Assembly: GCA_029060065.1 (NCBI GenBank)
Contig: JAIDUT010000038.1
Coordinates: 1 to 32,634, forward strand
Reading direction: 5' to 3'
DNA length: 32,634 nt
Source of the DNA: Clostridia bacterium
GTDB taxonomy: Bacteria; Bacillota; Clostridia; Christensenellales; UBA3700
Made by a program: the position numbers and the translations under genes. Of the stretch, positions 17,009-25,357 are shown piece by piece. The notes below the pieces were generated by a model. It did not search any database. It was not told where the DNA came from and saw nothing but the letters and a program-made list of their open reading frames with translations. The first letter of the stretch is position 1. Every line of letters starts with the position of its first letter.

Positions 17009-18905
17009 AAGCGGTAAAGGCGTAATGTCGATACTTGGCGCCCTTATAAAATACATGTTCAAGTATTATAGATTTCCATTGATAGTCGTGCTTATTTGCA
17101 TTACTTTTAACTCTATGGCGGCGATAAGTTCGTCAATATTCATTGAGAGAATTGTCGATGATGTAATCACCCCGGGTATCGCCAACGGTTGGGATAGTGT
17201 CAAAGATACTTTGCTTACAATGATCGGAATTATGATTGGCATATATATCGTCGGTCTTATTGCGTCATTTACATATAACAGAATTATGGCTCACGTAACG
17301 CAAGGCTTCCTGTATCATATACGTAACGATATGTTCAAAAAGATGCAATCGCTTCCTGTCAAGTTTTTTGATACGCATACGCACGGCGATATTATGAGTA
17401 TTTATACCAATGATACGGACGCTATTCGTCAGTTGATTTCGCAGAGTATTCCGCAGACGTACGCCGCATTCATAGCAGTTATTACGTTGCTTGTAATAAT
17501 GTTGTTATCAAGCGTTTGGCTAACGCTGGTGGTGCTTATAGGTGTGGGTATAATGGTTATGGTTATAAAGCTCATAGGCGGGAAGAGCGCAAAATACTTT
17601 ATGCTACAACAGCGCGAAATAGGTAAGACGGAAGGTTTTATTGAAGAAATGATGCACGGGCAAAAGGTCGTCAAAGTATTCTGTCACGAAGAGCAATCTA
17701 AGACGGATTTTGACGGTATCAACAATTCGCTTTTCAAAGCCAGTGAGAAAGCCAATAAGTACGCCAATATTCTTATGCCTACTCTTGGAAATATAGGTCA
17801 CGTGCTATACGTCGCAGTTGCAATCGTAGGCGGTATTCTAGTTCACTTTGAAGCTCGCAATCTCACATTGACGGGACTTGCTGTCGGCGGTATACAAATT
17901 GGCTCAATAATAGCATTTTTGAATATGAGCAGACAGTTTACGTTCAATATTTCTCAAGTATCCACTCAGCTCAACTCTGTCGTAATGGCAACAGCAGGCG
18001 CGGACAGAATATTCAACTTACTAGGTCAAACTTCAGAAGTTGACGAGGGATATGTTACGCTCGTCAATGCAAAGGAGGAAAACGGACAGCTTGTCGAGTG
18101 CGAAGAACGCACCGGCATATGGGCATGGAAGCATCCGCATAAAGCCGATGGAACTATTACCTTTGAAAGACTTACCGGAGATATAGAACTCAACGAAGTT
18201 GACTTTGGCTACGTGCCTGAAAAACTCGTATTGCATGACGTGACCATACACGCCAAGCCGGGACAAAAGTTTGCTTTCGTAGGCGCGACCGGCGCGGGTA
18301 AGACGACGATAACCAATCTTATCAACAGATTCTACGATATTGCCGACGGCAAAATTAGATATGACGGAATCAACATTAACAAGATAAAGAAAGGCGACTT
18401 GCGTAGGTCTTTGGGTATAGTTTTGCAAGATACCAATCTCTTTACCGGAACGATAATGGACAATATACGCTACGGCAGACTTGACGCAACCGACGAAGAG
18501 TGTATAGACGCGGCTAAACTTGCCAACGCTCACGATTTTATCACGCGTTTGCCAAACGGTTACGACACGGTACTTACAGGTGACGGCGCAAATCTATCGC
18601 AAGGACAAAAACAGTTGTTGTCAATTGCAAGAGCCGCTGTAGCGGACGCTCCCGTAATGATTTTGGACGAAGCGACGTCGTCAATCGACACACGTACAGA
18701 AGCGCTTGTCCAACAAGGTATGGATAGACTTATGGAGGGCAGAACTGTATTCGTTATTGCTCACAGGCTCTCGACGGTGCAGAACTCCGATATGATTATT
18801 GTACTTGACCACGGTCGTATTATTGAGAAAGGTAATCACGATGAGCTGATTGCGCAAGGCGGACAGTATTATCAGCTTTATACGGGAGCTTTCGAGTTGG
18901 AGTAA
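16992..18905 (+). CDS. ABC exporter, fused permease/ATPase, consensus-Walker-B half of heterodimer
   Basis: TM domain plus NBD with GATGAGKTT, LSQGQKQLLSIARA, MILDEATSSIDTRTE, AHRLSTVQ; start overlaps the upstream gene by 17 bp. Confidence 0.93.
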   Translation: MAQRTKSGKGVMSILGALIKYMFKYYRFPLIVVLICITFNSMAAISSSIFIERIVDDVITPGIANGWDSVKDTLLTMIGIMIGIYIVGLIASFTYNRIMAHVTQGFLYHIRNDMFKKMQSLPVKFFDTHTHGDIMSIYTNDTDAIRQLISQSIPQTYAAFIAVITLLVIMLLSSVWLTLVVLIGVGIMVMVIKLIGGKSAKYFMLQQREIGKTEGFIEEMMHGQKVVKVFCHEEQSKTDFDGINNSLFKASEKANKYANILMPTLGNIGHVLYVAVAIVGGILVHFEARNLTLTGLAVGGIQIGSIIAFLNMSRQFTFNISQVSTQLNSVVMATAGADRIFNLLGQTSEVDEGYVTLVNAKEENGQLVECEERTGIWAWKHPHKADGTITFERLTGDIELNEVDFGYVPEKLVLHDVTIHAKPGQKFAFVGATGAGKTTITNLINRFYDIADGKIRYDGININKIKKGDLRRSLGIVLQDTNLFTGTIMDNIRYGRLDATDEECIDAAKLANAHDFITRLPNGYDTVLTGDGANLSQGQKQLLSIARAAVADAPVMILDEATSSIDTRTEALVQQGMDRLMEGRTVFVIAHRLSTVQNSDMIIVLDHGRIIEKGNHDELIAQGGQYYQLYTGAFELE

Positions 18906-19035
18906 GCGTGTATATCAGCGCGCATTCCGTCCTAATGATATGTGACAATATAATGTCATTGACGCTTGCATAAGACTGCACCCCTTTCGCCACTACGTGC
19001 CTCTTTCCCCTCAAGGGGACAGCGAGAATACGGAA

Positions 19036-19063
19036 GAGATTTCTCGACTGCGCTCGAAATGAC
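19036..19063 (+). repeat. interspersed-repeat-like unit, copy 1
   Basis: gagatttctcgactgcgctcgaaatgac; imperfect reverse complement of 19114-19150. Confidence 0.7.
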
Positions 19064-19113
19064 AAATAAAAGTTGTAATGACAAAGTTAAGTGGTTATAA
19101 GCCCATATTATAT

Positions 19114-19150
19114 GTCATTTCGACTGAGCGAAGCGGAATGGAGAAATCTC
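19114..19150 (-). repeat. interspersed-repeat-like unit, copy 2 (inverted relative to copy 1)
   Basis: gtcatttcgactgagcgaagcggaatggagaaatctc; shares GAGATTTCTC and TCGAAATGAC ends with copy 1. Confidence 0.75.
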
Positions 19151-19159
19151 AACAAATTA

Positions 19160-19198
19160 AAAAAACGCAGTACATCAATTTGACGTACTGCGTTTTTT
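19160..19198. terminator. bidirectional terminator between ABC exporter and thiT
   Basis: aaaaaacgcagtac...gtactgcgtttttt stem with A/T runs on both sides. Confidence 0.85.
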
Positions 19199-19222
19199 AG
19201 TTTAGTATGAACTTTTAGTGTT

Positions 19223-20248
19223 TTATTTATTATCTTTATAAGCGATTTTGTCTTTAGAGGTTTCATTTTGTTGAGTACAGCATACTTCCTCGACGGCAAT
19301 ATTAACTTGATTTGCGACTATTTGATTCGCAACCGTTTTTGCTCTTTGTTTATACACTACCTCATTTATAAAGGCTTTAGAAGAGAATAGTATCATACCT
19401 ACGGCAAGTACTATTGCAATGTCCACGAATACGAAGGAATTGTAGGCAAGACTGTATATATAGATATTTTGTCCTGCGTCATTTGCGTACGCGCCGAAAG
19501 CAAACGCTCCTGATAAGAAGTGCGCTAAGAATCTCAAAACGCTTGCCAGTATTCCGCCTAGCAAGAGCGATACCTGAGGATATTTCTTAAATACCTTGAA
19601 GTTGGCAAAAGCTCCGCTCAGACCTATTGCGGAAAAGGCGATAGGGTAATCGAGTAGGAACTGTACAGGGTGAATAATATACGGGTCTTGTATTGCTTGC
19701 AAAACGCCGTAGATTAAGCCAACTAGCAAGCCTTTCTTTACTCCGAAAACATAAGAGAATATCATAAGTGGAAGTAGTGACGCCAACGTAACGCTACCGC
19801 CTTGTGGCAACTTAAAGAGTCTTACGTAAGATAAGGCAAAACTCATCGCTATACAGACCGCGCCGAAAGCAACTGAGCGTGAGTCGAATTTGAAGTTGGT
19901 ATTTTTGCCAAGTAAAAAGGTTAAGCCGATTATTACTCCAATCAACACGATAGCGCTTATATACATGGGAGCGTCTTTGAAGTAAGGAGAGTAGTAACCG
20001 TCGTTTTTGATATTATCGACGTAGTACTTTCCTATAAGCGCAATGCACACGATTGTGGCAATTATGCAAAGAACTATTGCGACATAGATACATATGCCGA
20101 TAGCCTTTGGTGCGCGCTTTCGCAAATACAGTAAGAACATTAGTGCAAAAAGCGCAACGAATAATGCAAAGATAGGCCAGAAGAGAAGCGAGGGCAGTTG
20201 TTCGCCGTCGGCGGTCTTGACAGCCATCATTACAATGATGTTGTTCAT
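19223..20248 (-). CDS. thiT: ECF thiamine transporter S component ThiT with N-terminal multi-TM extension
   Basis: AVCIAMSFALSYVRLFKLPQGGSVTLASLLPLMIFSYVFGVKKGLLVGLIYGVLQAIQDPYIIHPVQFLLDYPIAFSAIGLSG is ThiT-like; upstream TPP riboswitch supports it. Confidence 0.92.
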   Translation of the reverse strand: MNNIIVMMAVKTADGEQLPSLLFWPIFALFVALFALMFLLYLRKRAPKAIGICIYVAIVLCIIATIVCIALIGKYYVDNIKNDGYYSPYFKDAPMYISAIVLIGVIIGLTFLLGKNTNFKFDSRSVAFGAVCIAMSFALSYVRLFKLPQGGSVTLASLLPLMIFSYVFGVKKGLLVGLIYGVLQAIQDPYIIHPVQFLLDYPIAFSAIGLSGAFANFKVFKKYPQVSLLLGGILASVLRFLAHFLSGAFAFGAYANDAGQNIYIYSLAYNSFVFVDIAIVLAVGMILFSSKAFINEVVYKQRAKTVANQIVANQVNIAVEEVCCTQQNETSKDKIAYKDNK

Positions 20249-20275
20249 GGTTTGTCTCCTTTTTCGCCGACGAAT

Positions 20276-20309
20276 GAAAATAAAAGGCGCTCAATAAAAA
20301 TTGGGCGCC
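20276..20309 (-). terminator. riboswitch expression-platform terminator
   Basis: Minus strand GGCGCCCAATTTTTATTGAGCGCC followed by TTTTATTTT, between the TPP aptamer and thiT. Confidence 0.75.
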
Positions 20310-20332
20310 AATATACTTTACTTGCGTTTTAC

Positions 20333-20402
20333 GCTCTTTCGTTCAAGTATTACCTTGTCCGATTCAAGTGGTATAATCTCAGCCTTTTACAGCACCCACG
20401 GC
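20333..20402 (-). ncRNA. TPP riboswitch (THI element)
   Basis: Minus strand cgccgtgggtgctgtaaaaggCTGAGAttataccacTTGAATCggacaaGGTAATActtgaacgaaagag: THI-box CTGAGA and TGATCxGGxTAATxC-like core. Confidence 0.9.
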
Positions 20403-20463
20403 GAATATTTAATTTTTTACTATATTGATAATATATTATATATAATAAGATGTCAAGTAAATT

Positions 20464-20494
20464 GCATAAAAAACGGGTCGCATTTTCTGCGACC
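20464..20494 (-). terminator. Rho-independent terminator of the 20523-22616 lipoprotein
   Basis: Minus strand CGGGTCGCAGAAAATGCGACCCG followed by TTTTTTAT. Confidence 0.85.
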
Positions 20495-20522
20495 CGAGTG
20501 TTTTGTTGCTCTTTATGCCAAA

Positions 20523-22616
20523 TTATACGTTTTTAACAGTGCCGTAAGAGAATTTGGTCAATTTGAGTATCAAGTCAATCTTCAATGCAATGTCTTTGTT
20601 GAGATTGATTTCTTGAGCCGTACCGGTCAAAGTATCAGCAGATTTAGCAGTAACAGTTACACCGTTTTTGGTGATTTCGACTTTAGCCGCAATGTTACCG
20701 CTCTTGTCGTTATCCGTTTTAGCAGTAGTTCTGTCAACAACGGTTACGATGTTCTTAATTGTAGCGTCAATCGTAGCGCCGTTCTTGTTAGCAACTGCCT
20801 TAACAGATATGGTCGTGTCGCCCAAGTTTTTAGTCTTTTGCTTTCCATTGTCGTCCTTATCCGGTACATATTTAGGGTCACCATTCTCATCTACGCCGTC
20901 TTGCTTGAGAAGTCCGTATTCGTTGGTGTTAACAGTGTGGTTGTTTACCGTAACGTCAATGATATTGTTGTCGCAGTTTACAAGTAAAGTCATGCTCTTG
21001 ACAAGTTTAGCAACTTCAGCCAATATTTTATCTTTATCTACGCCGTTGTTACCCGAAGTAGTGTTACCGCTTCCGCTACCGCTAGGAGCGCCACTTGGCG
21101 TACCGCTAGGAGTTCCGCTTGGGGTGTTGTCATCTCCATCGTCACCGGAAGGCAAGAAGTCTTTGACAACGTCGAGAACCTTATCAATAGATATGTCAGT
21201 TTCGCCCAAGAAATTAAATGATGATGCAAGGGAGCCCAACAAAGAGATATCCGGTGCCTGAACCATTAATTTGCCTGCTACTCTATGGATTGTAATGATA
21301 AGGTTTTTACTGTCCGTAGCGCTGGTATCAGTATTTTTGATCTCTATATTGAGATAATTTACAGCGTTCAAAATGCCTGTGATTGAACCCATGATATCTT
21401 TTTTGAAGTCGAATTTTGCGCCTATAAGTTTAACAGGGTCTGCATCTATAGCAAACTTAAGAGAATAATTTCCCTTAGGAATACCTATTGATTCTTCGCT
21501 TTCTCCCAACTTAAAGTTAATTGCGATTGCTTCATTAAGAGTAAGTTCGCCTTCAGCTGAGAAATTGAGAGCGTTTGTGGTCTTATAAGAGCTACCGCCG
21601 ATTGGGTTAATTCCGTAATCTTTTGCGTCATCGCCGAATGTGAAGTCAAAAGCAATGTCTACTACTGAATTCTTAGAGATATTAACGCGAAGGAAATCGG
21701 TATTGTCAACTCTCTTAATTCTAAGATCTTTTTTGTCCGCGTTCAACTTTGCTTCAAAGCCTTCAAGTCTTGCCTCTTCGAAGTTACCGCCAACTACGCC
21801 ACTCATTTTGAATATAAGATCGATAGTCAAATTAGGAAGAATAGATTTAAGATTGGAAGCTGTCACATCAAGACCAAGATCTGCAGTATATTCGTCTACT
21901 ACTTTCAAAAGTTCAGCTGCGTTACCCAAAAGTCTATCGAGTTTAAGACGGAGTAGAAGCGTTTGGCAGTTCTCGGATTGATAGAGAGAAGAGCTTACAG
22001 GGGTACCGTTCTTGTCAAGCTTGTCAGCCATACCCTTTATAAGATCAAAGTAACTGAAGATATTTGATACTTCGCCGGTAACTTTGTCGTTGATTTTTCC
22101 TGCTTCTTCGTCAGTAAGATACTTATTCTGATCTTTCAAAGTATCGGAAACTTTCAAGGCGTTGAGAGTAAAGTGCTTTGCGTTAGCGCCACTGCCGAGA
22201 TCAACGAAAACCATCTTATCGTAGCTAGCATAGTTACTTCCATGGATTTTGCTATAACCTTCGTTATAGTAAATGTTCAAGATGTTTGCGTTAGCGGTAG
22301 CGTCGACGAAAGACAAACCAAAAGAATTTGATTCCGTGCTTTTGCCGTCCAATGCCAAGTTAGCGTTCAATTTGATGACGTACTTGTTATTGTTTACGCT
22401 TAGCGCCAATTGAGCGCCAACCTTGAAATCATTGAGATTGCCGTCTTCTGCAGAATTATAAATTGCAGAAGTCAATGCGTCTTCAAGTGAAATTGACGTT
22501 TGGTTGTAACCGTCGATGTCTTCTTTATCTTTATCACAACCGACTAAAGCGGTAAGAGCAAGAGAAAGAACCATAACAAGTACCAACATCATGATCACGA
22601 GTTTTTTCTTGTTCAT
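20523..22616 (-). CDS. large putative lipoprotein with PSGT-rich low-complexity linker
   Basis: Signal MNKKKLVIMMLVLVMVLSLALTALVGCDKDKED with lipobox; 697 aa; internal PSGTPSGTPSGAPSGSGSG; RBS AGGAGG. Confidence 0.8.
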   Translation of the reverse strand: MNKKKLVIMMLVLVMVLSLALTALVGCDKDKEDIDGYNQTSISLEDALTSAIYNSAEDGNLNDFKVGAQLALSVNNNKYVIKLNANLALDGKSTESNSFGLSFVDATANANILNIYYNEGYSKIHGSNYASYDKMVFVDLGSGANAKHFTLNALKVSDTLKDQNKYLTDEEAGKINDKVTGEVSNIFSYFDLIKGMADKLDKNGTPVSSSLYQSENCQTLLLRLKLDRLLGNAAELLKVVDEYTADLGLDVTASNLKSILPNLTIDLIFKMSGVVGGNFEEARLEGFEAKLNADKKDLRIKRVDNTDFLRVNISKNSVVDIAFDFTFGDDAKDYGINPIGGSSYKTTNALNFSAEGELTLNEAIAINFKLGESEESIGIPKGNYSLKFAIDADPVKLIGAKFDFKKDIMGSITGILNAVNYLNIEIKNTDTSATDSKNLIITIHRVAGKLMVQAPDISLLGSLASSFNFLGETDISIDKVLDVVKDFLPSGDDGDDNTPSGTPSGTPSGAPSGSGSGNTTSGNNGVDKDKILAEVAKLVKSMTLLVNCDNNIIDVTVNNHTVNTNEYGLLKQDGVDENGDPKYVPDKDDNGKQKTKNLGDTTISVKAVANKNGATIDATIKNIVTVVDRTTAKTDNDKSGNIAAKVEITKNGVTVTAKSADTLTGTAQEINLNKDIALKIDLILKLTKFSYGTVKNV
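21061..21126 (-). repeat. degenerate tandem repeat encoding PSGT/PSGA linker
   Basis: accgctaggag/accgctaggag/ttccgcttgggg-type units encoding TPSGTPSGTPSGAPSGSGSG. Confidence 0.7.
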
Positions 22617-22843
22617 AATAACCTCCTAGTTATTTATATAATTTTTACTAGCTTAATTATATAATATAAAAACGGTTGTGTCAATAAGTAACAAAAAAAA
22701 ATTCAAAATTTTTTGCGTCGCGTTGGGGAGAATACCAAATGTTCTAAATGGCTTAATAAAGGAGCTTGCGGTGAAGCAAAGACTTGATTTTAATTATTTA
22801 GTATGTTATAATCTAAACATTGAATTTAATTTGGAGAAAATTT

Positions 22844-23188
22844 ATGGAACAATTATGCGGAAGGACTATCGACTGGGTAAAGACAGGGAAGAATCTTGAG
22901 TATTTGAGAAGACATAACGTAAAACTTATTAAGAAAGTTTGCGCCTATTGCAGAAGCCAAGAAGATAGCAAGACTTATTGCGAGGGCGGAGCGAAATGCG
23001 CATCTTGCACCTTTGAAATGGACAATCATATTTCAAGAAGCGAACTAGCTCGCGCCGTAGTGGGCTGGTCGGATTCTCAAATAGCTAATTGGGAAGATGC
23101 GAGGTCGGTCATATCCATAGAGGACCTTTACGTTTATTGCCAACTTTGCGACATAACTCTGGAGGATATATTGGTATTCGATAAGTAA
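22844..23188 (+). CDS. XRE-like helix-turn-helix protein with inserted Cys cluster
   Basis: GKNLEYLRRHNVK ... CAYCRSQEDSKTYCEGGAKCASC ... ISRSELARAVVGWSDSQIANWEDARSVISIEDLYVYCQLCDITLEDILVF; ATG 22844 with GGAG (22833-22836). Confidence 0.75.
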   Translation: MEQLCGRTIDWVKTGKNLEYLRRHNVKLIKKVCAYCRSQEDSKTYCEGGAKCASCTFEMDNHISRSELARAVVGWSDSQIANWEDARSVISIEDLYVYCQLCDITLEDILVFDK

Positions 23189-23214
23189 TAATGCGATTTA
23201 ATATCATTATCACT

Positions 23215-24426
23215 TCATTGTCTGTCGCCTAAGACGGTGGGTGCTTCTTTTTTCTTGCTTTTCAGCAAAATCAGCGACGTAATTACGAATATTACTGCGA
23301 ATACGCTTGCCGAGGCTATTCCGCCTTTTAGACCGAGCGGTGACGCATCTGACACGTATCCTACTATACTCGGACCTACCGTACAGCCTATATCGCCTCC
23401 CAATGCCAGCAGAGCAAACATAGCCGTTCCGCCTTTTGGGATACTCTTTGAGGCTATATCCAAAGTGCATGGCCACGTGACGCTGACAGTAAGTCCGCAA
23501 AGAGCGCAAGCTATTAAGCTCAGCAGAGCGGATTTACTTGCTACGGCTGTAATATAACAAATCAGACACCCGATTCCTGCAATTGGAAGTATTCTTTTAA
23601 TATGAATTTTATATCCGAAAAGTCCATAAAATAATCTACCTAATCCCATTAGCAGAGCAAAACTGAAAGGCCCTACCAAATCTCCCACGTCCTTACTGAG
23701 TTTAAGTCCCTTTTCCGCGAAATACGATACCCATTGACTTATTGCTTGCTCCATAGCTCCGGCGCACAGTATTAACACCAAAAATAGGTAAAATGATTTA
23801 GTTTTTACCAAGTCTTTAAGACTTATGCTTTCACCGCGTTGTTCATTTAGAGTAGTACATGGCGCGAAGAAAAAGAATACGCCGTTAATTATCGGTATAA
23901 TCGCCACTGCGAACACTAAATATCTCCATTGTGATCTATCAAACACAAGAAAGTACAGTACGGTTATCAGTACTATCGATAGATAACCGAAGCTGTAAAA
24001 AGAGTGCATTAGGGATAATTTGCCCTCTTTTTGATTTGGTATAGCTTCGACTATCGGCGAAGTAATTACTTCAAGTAGACCGCCTCCCATTGCCATAATT
24101 ATTACGGATATAATAAGTCCGGTGTAAGGGGTAAGTATGTAGGGCAAGGTCCCCATCAAAATTGCGCCGGTTGCGACGAATACGTGCGACATAATCATAG
24201 TGGTGCGATAACCTATTTTGTCCATAATTTTGGCGCTCAGAGCGTCCATGAGAAGTTGGACTACAAAGGTCAATGTAATCAGCGCAGTAAGTCCGGTGAG
24301 AGAGATTGCAAATTCGTCTTGAAAACTGACGAATAGCAATGGAGGAAGATTTATTTCGATTGCTTGAATTGCTATAGCAACGCAACAAGAATTAAATGTG
24401 TGTTTATAGTTTTTCAGTCTGTTCAT
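23215..24426 (-). CDS. major facilitator superfamily transporter
   Basis: ~400 aa, 12-TM-like hydrophobicity, DALSAKIMDKIGYRTTMIMSHV motif-A-like loop. ATG at 24424-24426 preferred over the TTG one codon upstream. Confidence 0.88.
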   Translation of the reverse strand: MNRLKNYKHTFNSCCVAIAIQAIEINLPPLLFVSFQDEFAISLTGLTALITLTFVVQLLMDALSAKIMDKIGYRTTMIMSHVFVATGAILMGTLPYILTPYTGLIISVIIMAMGGGLLEVITSPIVEAIPNQKEGKLSLMHSFYSFGYLSIVLITVLYFLVFDRSQWRYLVFAVAIIPIINGVFFFFAPCTTLNEQRGESISLKDLVKTKSFYLFLVLILCAGAMEQAISQWVSYFAEKGLKLSKDVGDLVGPFSFALLMGLGRLFYGLFGYKIHIKRILPIAGIGCLICYITAVASKSALLSLIACALCGLTVSVTWPCTLDIASKSIPKGGTAMFALLALGGDIGCTVGPSIVGYVSDASPLGLKGGIASASVFAVIFVITSLILLKSKKKEAPTVLGDRQ

Positions 24427-24569
24427 CAATATGTATTTCTCTACGGGTTTTTTGACTTATTGTCGTTTTATAATATGAATTTATTTCTTGTTATAGTTAC
24501 TAAGGCAGAGAGATTATTTGACCTCGCTTTTCTCAAATGCTAAAGAATCGCAATATTACGCTTTCTTTT

Positions 24570-25301
24570 TTATATAATAAGTCCGCCGTTGACGGAAAGT
24601 ACTTGTCCGGTGACGTAACTTGCCTTTTCGCTTACAAGCCATGCTACGGCATTAGCCACGTCTTGGGGCGTTCCTGCGCGACCAAGCGGAACATCTGCAA
24701 TTATTGAGTCTATGTTATCTTTTGTGAGATTGGAATTTATATCAGTGTCGATAAAACCCGGAGCTACGCAGTTTACGCGCACTCCGTTAGGCGCAAATTC
24801 TTTTGCTAATGCCTTGCTGAATGCGATTATCCCTCCCTTGGTCGCGGAGTAGACGCTTTCGCAACTGCCTCCGACCTGTCCCCACATTGACGATAACGTA
24901 ACTATACTACCGTTTTTTTGCGAGAGCATAACTCTGCCTGCTTCTCGACATAGAGTTATACAGCCGACTAGATTGGTATTGACTACTTTCATAATAGTTT
25001 CGTCGCTGTGGTCTATGAGCATTCCGTAAGCTCCTATACCTGCGTTTGCAATAACCGCGTCGATTGTGGAGTATTTTGCCTTGACGTATTCTACCATAGC
25101 TTTGACGTCGTCGGCTATTGATACGTCGCATTTATACGCTTCAGCGATTCCGCCTTCTTTAATTATGAGGTCGCAAACCTCTTTTGACTTATCCTTGTTG
25201 TGACAATAACCTACAATTACCGCATATCCTTCTTTTGCCAATGATATTGCGATAGCTCTGCCGATGCCTCTCGATGCTCCCGATATAATTGCTGTTTTCA
25301 T
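24570..25301 (-). CDS. SDR-family 3-oxoacyl-ACP reductase-like protein
   Basis: GASRGIGRAIA, NAGIGAYG, S/Y/K site YSATKGG, PGFIDTDI, SYVTGQVLSVNGGLII. Confidence 0.92.
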   Translation of the reverse strand: MKTAIISGASRGIGRAIAISLAKEGYAVIVGYCHNKDKSKEVCDLIIKEGGIAEAYKCDVSIADDVKAMVEYVKAKYSTIDAVIANAGIGAYGMLIDHSDETIMKVVNTNLVGCITLCREAGRVMLSQKNGSIVTLSSMWGQVGGSCESVYSATKGGIIAFSKALAKEFAPNGVRVNCVAPGFIDTDINSNLTKDNIDSIIADVPLGRAGTPQDVANAVAWLVSEKASYVTGQVLSVNGGLII

Positions 25302-25307
25302 ACAACT

Positions 25308-25336
25308 ATTATATCCAATCAGTTGGAGAAAATCAA
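25308..25336 (-). promoter_or_regulatory. promoter of the SDR gene
   Basis: Minus TTGATT (25331-25336), 17-nt spacer, TATAAT (25308-25313), then 6 nt to ATG (25299-25301). Confidence 0.75.
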
Positions 25337-25351
25337 CTTTTGTTGTATACT
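25323..25351 (+). promoter_or_regulatory. promoter of the DECD-box helicase
   Basis: TTGGAG (25323-25328), 17-nt spacer, TATACT (25346-25351), then 6 nt to ATG at 25358. Confidence 0.65.
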
Positions 25352-25357
25352 TATATT

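Noticed and set aside
18033-18533. 166-aa minus-strand ORF
   Set aside because: Antisense to the second ABC exporter NBD.
18820-19065. 81-aa minus-strand ORF starting MSFRAQSRNLFRILA
   Set aside because: Translation of the interspersed-repeat region (SFRAQSRN is a typical spurious peptide from such repeats).
20301-20987. 228-aa plus-strand ORF
   Set aside because: Overlaps the TPP riboswitch and the 3' end of the lipoprotein gene on the opposite strand; composition is not protein-like.
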